This document shows positions 1-6,119 of a DNA stretch of 38,395 nt, piece by piece. The stretch lies in contig JAFIFR010000005.1 of NCBI GenBank assembly GCA_020831935.1, forward strand, positions 1 through 38,395. The letters are read 5' to 3'. How positions within the stretch are numbered: position 1 is the first letter of the stretch; each line of letters begins with the position of its first letter. This stretch comes from Alkalimonas sp. Lineage in GTDB: Bacteria; Pseudomonadota; Gammaproteobacteria; Enterobacterales; Alteromonadaceae. Below the pieces are notes generated by a model, which ran no database searches, was not told the origin of the DNA, and worked only from the letters and a program-made list of their open reading frames with translations. A program made the translations under genes and the position numbers.

Positions 1-1000
1 CGGTCAGATAGGCATCGTCGCTGAGCTCGGTGACATCGATCGTTGCCCGCCAGCGCGGATTAAAGTCACTGAGTTGCTGATAGTGGCCGAAGTAGCGATG
101 GTTTAGCTCGGGTCTATCCTGATCTTTAGGCATGTACTCCAGGTGCAGCAAGCCCTGATGCGCTTCGGTCAGGTAACGAAACTCGGTTTTAAGCTGGGCT
201 CCCCGATTGGTCATTAAGCGAGGTGTCAACGTCATATCGTAGTTGGGTGCCAGGTTCAGATAGTAGGGCAGCTCGAGATCCACCCCCAGCCGTTGGGAGC
301 TACCCACCTTAGGGAGCAGTAAGCCGGAGCGGCGTTCCTCGGTGACTGGAAAGGAGATATAAGGCAAATAGAGAACCGGGACATCTTTGACTCGAAATAC
401 AGTATGCCAGGCGCTGCCCCAGCCATCATTGGCATGCAAGTCAATGCGATTGGCATGCAAGGCCCAACTGTTATCCCCGTCCGGACAAGCGGTAAAGCTG
501 GCCCGTGACAATTGAATGTGTTGCTCACTAGCGGTTAATACGCTGGCGGCACCACGACCAGCCTGACTAACCAGCTGGTAATCGGCCTCGGTGAGCTGAA
601 CCTGGTTGTTGGCAAGATCTGCCTGAAACTGTTGACTACGCACTGCCAGCATAGCGCTGAAGTAGTCGATGCCCCCTTCAGCCAGAATTTGCTGCGTCCC
701 CTGGTTAAAACTGGCTCTTGGGGCTTGCAGTAGGGTATCCCGGTAACTTACTTGCACAGCACCATCGAAGCTGGCCAGTTGGTTGTTAGAAAGTTTGACA
801 TCATCGGATTCTATTTGAACCTGATTGTTGACCCGGGTTAAATGAGTCCAGACTTCAGGTTGGACCAACGGAGGGTAACAGTGGTCAATGCTTTCTGCCG
901 GGCTTTCGATGCCAGCTGACTCGGTGGCAAAACCTGGGTGCTGAATACAAAAAAAGACCATCAGGCTGATGAGTGCCACAGGGGTCAACCAAAACGTCAT
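1..1000 (-). CDS. lptD: LptD (LPS-assembly outer membrane protein), 5' part only
   Basis: Outer-membrane beta-barrel that, plugged by LptE, inserts lipopolysaccharide into the outer leaflet. I translated the minus strand by hand from ATG 998-1000; the frame stays open to the window edge, giving the first 333 residues. Residues 1 to about 25 form a signal peptide. The periplasmic jellyroll (OstA/LptA-like) follows at about 50-170, then the start of the barrel, which includes the conserved stretch YLPYISFPVTEERRSGLLLP. Cys41 and Cys172 sit where E. coli LptD has Cys31 and Cys173, which form the essential disulfides with C-terminal cysteines outside this window. A weak AAGGTG lies upstream. It is divergent from djlA, as in E. 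coli. The family identification is firm; the 3' part cannot be judged. Confidence 0.95.
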   Translation of the reverse strand, partial: MTFWLTPVALISLMVFFCIQHPGFATESAGIESPAESIDHCYPPLVQPEVWTHLTRVNNQVQIESDDVKLSNNQLASFDGAVQVSYRDTLLQAPRASFNQGTQQILAEGGIDYFSAMLAVRSQQFQADLANNQVQLTEADYQLVSQAGRGAASVLTASEQHIQLSRASFTACPDGDNSWALHANRIDLHANDGWGSAWHTVFRVKDVPVLYLPYISFPVTEERRSGLLLPKVGSSQRLGVDLELPYYLNLAPNYDMTLTPRLMTNRGAQLKTEFRYLTEAHQGLLHLEYMPKDQDRPELNHRYFGHYQQLSDFNPRWRATIDVTELSDDAYLT

Positions 1001-1219
1001 CTGTGAGTTACACCTTGGGTTGTTAAACAGAGAAAGCGCACTTGCCTATGATAAAGCAATTCCCGGCAAGCTGCCATGCTGATTTATGGCAACGCCTTGC
1101 AAGCGTTGAGCTTGAGGCTGTTACCTGAGGCAAGTCTTGGTATAATGCAGCATTTAAACCTGAACTTGCTCCACTAAAGTGGGAAGGGCTGAAGCTCGGG
1201 AAGCTGAAGGAGTCCGAGG
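1001..1219. other. lptD/djlA divergent intergenic region
   Basis: This 219-base spacer holds the start regions of both divergent genes. An extended -10 element faces djlA (separate entry). A short inverted repeat, CAACGC (1090-1095) with GCGTTG (1103-1108), lies upstream of it and has no assigned role. I saw no convincing lptD promoter hexamers. Confidence 0.5.
1138..1146 (+). promoter_or_regulatory. Extended -10 promoter for djlA
   Basis: TGGTATAAT is a TGn extended -10 with a consensus TATAAT hexamer (1141-1146), 74 bases before the djlA ATG. No good -35 hexamer lies 17 bases upstream, which extended -10 promoters can tolerate. Probably sigma-70 driven; inferred from sequence only. Confidence 0.6.
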
Positions 1220-2026
1220 ATGTGGGGAAAAATCTTAGGTGCGCTGTTCGGCATGGCTATTTTGCGCTTGCCTGGTCTTTTCATTGGTTTACTGTTGGGG
1301 CATTGGTTTGATCGTGCGTTAAGTCGGCAATTTGAGCATAGGGGCGGTTTTCAGCGTTTTTTCCGCGCGCAGGGAGAAGCGCAAGGTGTTTTTATGTTCA
1401 GTACCTTTGCGGTTATGGGGCACTTGGCGAAGTCCACCGGTGTAGTCACGCCAGCTCATATCCGACAGGCGCAGCATTTTATGGAGCAGCTTGGACTAAG
1501 TGCGGCGCAGCAAAAAGAAGCTCAGGGTGCTTTTCGTGAAGGGAAAGCCAGCCAGTTTCCCTGGCGTGAGCAGTTGCAGGAATTAAAAGGCGCCTACCGG
1601 AACCGACCTGATGTGCTGTTGTTGTTTCTGGAGATCCAATTGGGCATTGCCCTGGTGGATGGTCAGGTCACCCCTGTGCAGCGCACAATCTTAGGTCAAA
1701 TGGCTGAAATGCTGGATTTTTCGGCGTTGGAGTTTGAACAGATTTTGGGGCGCTATGAAGCAGAAGCACGCTTTAGCCACCGCCGGCAGCAAGGGCGGAT
1801 GCAGCCGCAGCCCCATCGATTGGCGGATGCTTATGCACTGCTGGGCGTGACTGCCGGTTGCACAGAAGCCTCATTGAAAAAAGCTTACAAGCGGCTGATG
1901 GCTCAGCATCACCCGGATAAACTGGCTGCACAGGGCTTGCCAGCAGAAATGCTGGAACTGGCCAAGCAGAAAACTCAAGACATTCAGGCTGCCTACACGT
2001 TGATTAAAGAGCAACGAGCACGCTAA
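1220..2026 (+). CDS. djlA: Co-chaperone DjlA
   Basis: Membrane-anchored J-domain protein that stimulates DnaK ATPase. In enterics it affects capsule/Rcs signalling. The single N-terminal transmembrane segment (about residues 4-28) is Gly-rich, as in the family, where it mediates dimerisation. A TerB-like helical region (about 55-178) follows, then a basic Q-rich linker and a C-terminal J domain (about 203-266) with the diagnostic HPD tripeptide at 231-233. The length of 268 fits the family (E. coli 271). AAGGAG at 1207-1212 sets the ATG at 1220. It lies divergent from lptD, the conserved arrangement. The following channel gene starts 34 bases downstream and may be co-transcribed. Confidence 0.94.
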   Translation: MWGKILGALFGMAILRLPGLFIGLLLGHWFDRALSRQFEHRGGFQRFFRAQGEAQGVFMFSTFAVMGHLAKSTGVVTPAHIRQAQHFMEQLGLSAAQQKEAQGAFREGKASQFPWREQLQELKGAYRNRPDVLLLFLEIQLGIALVDGQVTPVQRTILGQMAEMLDFSALEFEQILGRYEAEARFSHRRQQGRMQPQPHRLADAYALLGVTAGCTEASLKKAYKRLMAQHHPDKLAAQGLPAEMLELAKQKTQDIQAAYTLIKEQRAR

Positions 2027-2060
2027 TCCCCACTAGATATCCAGTACAAGAGGTCAAATC

Positions 2061-2900
2061 ATGCAGATGGATGCAACCTGGTCGCAGCGGCTGAAAGAAA
2101 TTGAACAAAGCCGGGCTTTTCAGGGGTTTGTAATCGCGGTCATCGTGATTGCAGCCCTGGCTGTGGGGGCTAAAACCTATCGTCTACCGGCCTGGCTTGA
2201 ACAAAGTATCGGTCTGTTGGATGTCGCAATTACGCTGTTTTTTCTGATAGAAATTAGCATTCGATTTTTATCTGCTGAGCAAAAGGCACGTTTTTTCCAT
2301 AATGGCTGGAACCTGTTTGATACCTTGATTGTTCTGGCAAGTCTTGTGCCACTGCCAGACAGCGAGATGGTGGTGATAGGGCGCTTACTGCGGGTACTGC
2401 GGGTACTGCGTTTGGTATCCATCGTGCCGGAGTTACGTTTTCTTATCAATGCTTTGCTTAAAGCCATTCCCAAAATGGGCTACATCGCGTTGTTAATGTT
2501 TATTATTTTCTATATTTTTGCAGCTATCGGCTCTATTTTCTTCGCAGACATTGATGAGTTTTTGTGGGGCGATATTGCTATTTCGATGCTGACGCTGTTT
2601 CGGGTGGCCACCTTCGAGGATTGGACCGATGTGATGTACGATACCATGGCTGTGTATCCACTGAGCTGGATCTACTACCTGGTGTTTATATTTTTGACGA
2701 CCTTTATTTTCCTGAACATGATGGTCGGGGTGATTCTGGAAATTATGACCAATGAAACCCGCAAAGAAGATCACCAGCAACAAGAAGATCATCATACTGA
2801 GCTGCTGCAGCAACTGGCGATGTTGCAGCAGCAAGTAACGCAGCTAAACCAGAGGCTGACTCAGCAGCAGGACACTGCCGGCAAGGCTGGTGAGGGTTGA
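2061..2900 (+). CDS. Voltage-gated ion channel (bacterial Nav/Cav type)
   Basis: Single-domain six-helix cation channel of the ion_trans family, expected to tetramerise in the inner membrane. Helices S1-S3 fall at about residues 21-97. S4 carries four arginines at three-residue spacing (R108, R111, R114, R117), a canonical voltage sensor. S5 is at about 138-160, the pore follows, and S6 is at about 203-228. The pore filter reads TFEDWTD (184-190), more acidic than the sodium-selective TLESWSM/TLESWAS of NavAb/NaChBac and close to engineered calcium-selective filters. The tail (about 238-272) is a Q/L-rich coiled coil, as in known BacNav channels. It is preceded by AGAGG. Its last 40 bases overlap the convergent lipoprotein gene. 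Ion selectivity is inferred, not shown. Confidence 0.88.
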   Translation: MQMDATWSQRLKEIEQSRAFQGFVIAVIVIAALAVGAKTYRLPAWLEQSIGLLDVAITLFFLIEISIRFLSAEQKARFFHNGWNLFDTLIVLASLVPLPDSEMVVIGRLLRVLRVLRLVSIVPELRFLINALLKAIPKMGYIALLMFIIFYIFAAIGSIFFADIDEFLWGDIAISMLTLFRVATFEDWTDVMYDTMAVYPLSWIYYLVFIFLTTFIFLNMMVGVILEIMTNETRKEDHQQQEDHHTELLQQLAMLQQQVTQLNQRLTQQQDTAGKAGEG

Positions 2901-3286
2901 GCAGCCGTTGCTGTCCCGGGAAGTAAGTAGTTGTCAAAGGTGTACACTTCGCTATTGTCCAGTGTCACTTTATGGTAGCCAGGTCCTTCTTCAAGTACGG
3001 TGACGTTGCTGCTGACGCTGTGGATGCTGCATTGGTCAGTTGGCAGTAACTCTGCCAGATAGCGTGCCATGGCACGCAGTTGGCTGCTGGCAGCCAGGCG
3101 TCGTGTTTCTGCTTCATCATGACAGATATGCGCTTGCTCCATCAGCGTCATCACGGAGCCGACATAACTGACCGGCTCCTCAATGACAGCAACGGGCTCT
3201 TCAAAAACGACAGGTGGGGGGGATGAGCAGGCTTGCAGCAAGCCAAAACCTGCCGCAGATAAAATAATACGAGTTTTAGTGTTCAT
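2861..3286 (-). CDS. Small uncharacterised lipoprotein
   Basis: A 141-residue protein with a type II signal peptide: a basic start (MNTKTR), a hydrophobic core and lipobox LQAC with the lipidated cysteine at about residue 20, then an SSPPP linker. Ser at +2 predicts outer-membrane sorting. The mature part has no domain I recognise; it is mostly alpha-helical with one Cys in the middle and a CC terminus. No clear Shine-Dalgarno is visible before the ATG. It lies 43 bases after the DUF3530 gene on the same strand, so they may share a transcript, and its 3' end overlaps the channel gene by 40 bases in opposite orientation. Function unknown. Confidence 0.7.
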   Translation of the reverse strand: MNTKTRIILSAAGFGLLQACSSPPPVVFEEPVAVIEEPVSYVGSVMTLMEQAHICHDEAETRRLAASSQLRAMARYLAELLPTDQCSIHSVSSNVTVLEEGPGYHKVTLDNSEVYTFDNYLLPGTATAAQPSPALPAVSCC

Positions 3287-3329
3287 AGCAAAATACCAGA
3301 TAAGCGCTTAGGACGAAGCCAGCTATTTA

Positions 3330-4079
3330 TTATAGTCCGAGATAGGTCAGCCAGCCATAAAGCTCTTTATACAACAGTTGCTGTGTGGTTTCCAGCTCTG
3401 GTTTGCCCGTTAACATGCGTTGTCGGTACAATAAGTTCGCTTGCTGCCGGCTCCACTGCTGGCGAAGCTCAAAGGTTGCGACGATGTGTTGGTGGTCCTG
3501 ATGATGCGCCAGATCAAGCACCGGCATCGACAGCTGTGCAATGCGCTTGGCCAGTGCGCGATTCTGTGTCGGCTCCGCTTCATAACTGCTTAGCAAGACC
3601 ATCGCATCGGGTTGGCGAGGTTGCCTGGACCAGTCCAGCTGACTGACCAAGCTGCCACTTCGACCTTGCGCAAGGACCACCAGGTGACCACTTTGCCACT
3701 CGGGCTCCGTTAATACCAGCATCAGATCCTGCTCGAGTTGCTGCTTTGCCATCTCGCTGCTTTGCTGCTGCCAATGGTTTGATAGGATGGCTAAGGTTTT
3801 CCAGCCATGTTGGTTCATGTGCTGGCGTAGAAAATTAATGTGTCTGGGGGAGGCCGGGTGTTGAGTTGGGTCTGGGATCAGCAACAAAGTGCCTTGTTGA
3901 TAAGGTGTCATGGCCGGGCGATGCACCACCAGCAGCGATTGTTGATCTTGGGTAAGAACTTGCTGTTCCCACTCAGGTAAGAATCGCTGTAAGTCTTGTG
4001 ATATCCAGTCGTTGGCAGAACAGGGCATGGCTGACAGACTGAATACCAGCAGCAAAACTTTGTAGAGATTCAAAGGCAT
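3330..4079 (-). CDS. DUF3530-family periplasmic protein (alpha/beta-hydrolase-like)
   Basis: A 249-residue exported protein with signal peptide about 1-22 (cleavage near CSA-N). The body matches my recollection of DUF3530: an N-terminal region ending in a hydrophobic strand (TLLLIPDP), a segment on residues to the right of it describing 'the other day's' loop (HPASPRHINFLRQHM), and a strand-turn-helix (GHLVVLAQGRSG) where true alpha/beta hydrolases carry the G-x-S-x-G nucleophile elbow. Here the elbow reads GRSGS, so a serine is present but not in textbook context, and no clear catalytic Asp/His can be assigned. It sits downstream of the ompA terminator and upstream of the small lipoprotein. 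Enzymatic activity is unproven. Confidence 0.7.
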   Translation of the reverse strand: MPLNLYKVLLLVFSLSAMPCSANDWISQDLQRFLPEWEQQVLTQDQQSLLVVHRPAMTPYQQGTLLLIPDPTQHPASPRHINFLRQHMNQHGWKTLAILSNHWQQQSSEMAKQQLEQDLMLVLTEPEWQSGHLVVLAQGRSGSLVSQLDWSRQPRQPDAMVLLSSYEAEPTQNRALAKRIAQLSMPVLDLAHHQDHQHIVATFELRQQWSRQQANLLYRQRMLTGKPELETTQQLLYKELYGWLTYLGL

Positions 4080-4133
4080 CAGACGCTCCGGTTACCGCAT
4101 TACTCTTTAGTATCGGCCGGTCACCAAAAAAGT

Positions 4134-4166
4134 AAAAAAAAACCGCTGGCAAGCAGCGGTTTTTTT
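4134..4166 (-). terminator. Intrinsic terminator after the ompA-type gene
   Basis: Perfect 8-bp stem AACCGCTG (4141-4148) with CAGCGGTT (4154-4161) and a 5-nt loop, flanked by an A run (4134-4140) and a T run (to 4166). In the minus direction the hairpin is followed by a U tract, 15 bases past the ompA stop. It is structurally bidirectional, but no plus-strand gene feeds it. Confidence 0.88.
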
Positions 4167-4180
4167 AAGCCGTCAGGCAA

Positions 4181-5251
4181 TTAACGCATGACTGGCTCTT
4201 TGATGCGTGCAGTGACCAGAGCTTCAATGCGCTGGTTGGCACGATGCGCTTCGCGGCTGCTGCCTTCCATCCGAGGACGGGTAAAGCCATAACCAACGGT
4301 GCTGATGCGTGAACGATCAATGCCGTGGGTGTTAACCAGTAGGTCAGCGACTGCGCGAGCACGACGCTCAGACAGGCGCTGGTTGTAATCGGCAGCACCA
4401 ATGCGTGAAGCATGGCCTTCGATTTCAACAGTCGCAGTTGGGTAGCGCTTCAGGTAGTCTGCCAAGCGGGCAACGTCTACACGCTGTTCACGAGAGACTT
4501 CTGCAGAGTCAAAGGCAAACAGCACACGGATTTCGGCGCTGCCTACACGTTGCTCAACTTCTTGATAGACGGTGCAACCGCGCTCGTCTACTTTGTGGCC
4601 ACGTGGGGTGTTCGGGCACTGGTCCAGGTGATCTGGTACACCATCGCCATCGGAGTCAACCACTGCAGGTTGGGTAGGTGCTGGAGCAGGCGCTGGTGTA
4701 GGAGCTGGTGCTGAAGATGCACCAAATACATAGCTTACACCTGCTTTGATGCCAGCATCGGCCCAATTCCGCTTGTTCAGACCTTGGTAACGATTGGCTT
4801 CTGCAAACAGGGCAACACTCTCATTGACGAAGAAGCGGTAGCCCACACCAACGTTAGCAGCAATGCTGTTGAAAGTATCAAAGTGTTTAACACCACCAAC
4901 CAGGTACAGATTGCTGTTATCCAGGTGGTACATGGCATCAACACCAAAGCGGTTGCCAGAGATACGGTCACCGGTCAGTTTGTTTTTCAGGCGTTGACGA
5001 GCCAGTTCACCACGGATGGCCCAATTCTCATCAATGCGATAGCCAAGCTCAATGCCTAAGCCAGCACCATCATCCAGGTAATTCCACTCAGCACTGGTGG
5101 TTTTTTTGCGAGCTGGTAAATAGTATTCAGCAAACACAGAGCCAAAAGCACGCTCTTTTAACTCAGCTGCTGAAGGGGCAGAGGCATGCGCGGTACCTGC
5201 CATCATTGGCAAGGCTAAAGCCACAGCCAAAGAACAAATTTTACGTTTCAT
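4181..5251 (-). CDS. OmpA-family porin with TSP3 hinge
   Basis: Outer-membrane protein linking the membrane to the cell wall. The signal peptide ends at about residue 24 (AHA-SAP). An eight-strand-type barrel runs about 36-177. Next is a flexible Ala-Pro linker (180-197), one calcium-binding thrombospondin type 3-like repeat (DSDGDGVPD, 199-207) with a Cys pair (C212, C226), and a C-terminal OmpA peptidoglycan-binding domain (about 242-350). The Arg of LSERRA is kept, but the Asp that normally follows the GHT motif (AbOmpA D271) is Ser282 here (GHASRIG). AAGGAG lies 8 bases before the ATG. A strong terminator follows, so it is probably a highly expressed single-gene unit. Confidence 0.92.
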   Translation of the reverse strand: MKRKICSLAVALALPMMAGTAHASAPSAAELKERAFGSVFAEYYLPARKKTTSAEWNYLDDGAGLGIELGYRIDENWAIRGELARQRLKNKLTGDRISGNRFGVDAMYHLDNSNLYLVGGVKHFDTFNSIAANVGVGYRFFVNESVALFAEANRYQGLNKRNWADAGIKAGVSYVFGASSAPAPTPAPAPAPTQPAVVDSDGDGVPDHLDQCPNTPRGHKVDERGCTVYQEVEQRVGSAEIRVLFAFDSAEVSREQRVDVARLADYLKRYPTATVEIEGHASRIGAADYNQRLSERRARAVADLLVNTHGIDRSRISTVGYGFTRPRMEGSSREAHRANQRIEALVTARIKEPVMR

Positions 5252-5465
5252 CCATTTCTCCTTGAGGTGAAGTCCAACAGGCCAATTTTATAGGGAAATT
5301 GGTTATTTAACAAACCAAAACCACGATAAATGGCCATAAAACCCTAAAAAACAACATGAGCACAGCTTTACCCATATCATAAAGCCGCAAGCTGAACGCT
5401 AGGTTAACAAAATGAGTCTATTTTTGTCCATTCGGGGCTAAAAGTAAAGTCGCTAAACAGGAGGC
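5252..5465 (-). promoter_or_regulatory. ompA-type gene upstream region with palindromic -10 area
   Basis: This 214-base AT-rich leader lies between rluA and the ompA-type gene, both on the minus strand. A plausible -10 TATAAA (minus, 5292-5287) sits 36 bases before the ATG; the upstream -35 is weak. The -10 is embedded in a 7-bp inverted repeat, CCAATTT (5282-5288) with AAATTGG (5296-5302). It could be an operator or a 5' leader hairpin. I cannot tell which. Confidence 0.4.
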
Positions 5466-6113
5466 CTAGAATCCGGCAGCTTGCTCAAAGCTGACTTTGA
5501 GTCCAGAGCCCGGGTGACTGAATGCGATGTGCTCAGCATGCAGCATGAGACGATCTGCACTTTTTTGTCCTCTCCCGTAAAATTTGTCGCCAAGAATCGG
5601 ATGCCCCAACCACTGCATGTGGACTCGAAGTTGATGCGAGCGTCCGGTCACAGGGTAGAGCCCTACTTTGCTGCTGCTTTCAGTTTGCTGCAAAAGTTTA
5701 AAGTGCGTGCAGGCCTGTTTGCCGCTGGTAAAGCAGACTTTTTGTTGAGGGCGCTTGGGCCAGTCACAAATGAGAGGAACGTCAATGCTGCCTTGCTGCA
5801 CGGCCAGCTTACCTTCTACCCAGGCAAGATAGCGCTTGGTGACTTGCCGCTCAGCAAATTGCCGGTTTAAATGGCGCTGACTTTCCAGATGCAATGCCAT
5901 TACCAGCAAGCCCGAGGTCGCCATATCCAGACGATGCACGACTCGTGCAGTCGGGAATACACGCTGGACCCGCAGGCTCAGGCTGTCCTGATGCTCCGGT
6001 GCTTTGCCTGGTACTGACAGCAAGCCGTTGGGTTTGTTCAGTACCAGAATGTCCTCGTCCTGATGCAGGATTTCCAGCCAGGGCAATTGTGGTGGGCGGT
6101 AGTCGATCAGCAT
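5466..6113 (-). CDS. rluA: RluA, 23S rRNA/tRNA pseudouridine synthase
   Basis: Isomerises uridine to pseudouridine, in E. coli at 23S rRNA U746 and tRNA U32. The 215 residues match the short RluA form (219 in E. coli), which has no N-terminal S4 domain. Catalytic Asp63 lies in HRLDMATSG (60-68). The family signatures NKPNGLLSVPG (26-36), GRSHQLRVHMQWLGHPILGD and a C-terminal LHAEHIAF segment are present. Its ATG follows the rapA stop by only 6 bases on the same strand, so it is translated from the rapA transcript, as in enterics. Confidence 0.95.
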   Translation of the reverse strand: MLIDYRPPQLPWLEILHQDEDILVLNKPNGLLSVPGKAPEHQDSLSLRVQRVFPTARVVHRLDMATSGLLVMALHLESQRHLNRQFAERQVTKRYLAWVEGKLAVQQGSIDVPLICDWPKRPQQKVCFTSGKQACTHFKLLQQTESSSKVGLYPVTGRSHQLRVHMQWLGHPILGDKFYGRGQKSADRLMLHAEHIAFSHPGSGLKVSFEQAAGF

Positions 6114-6119
6114 GGCACT

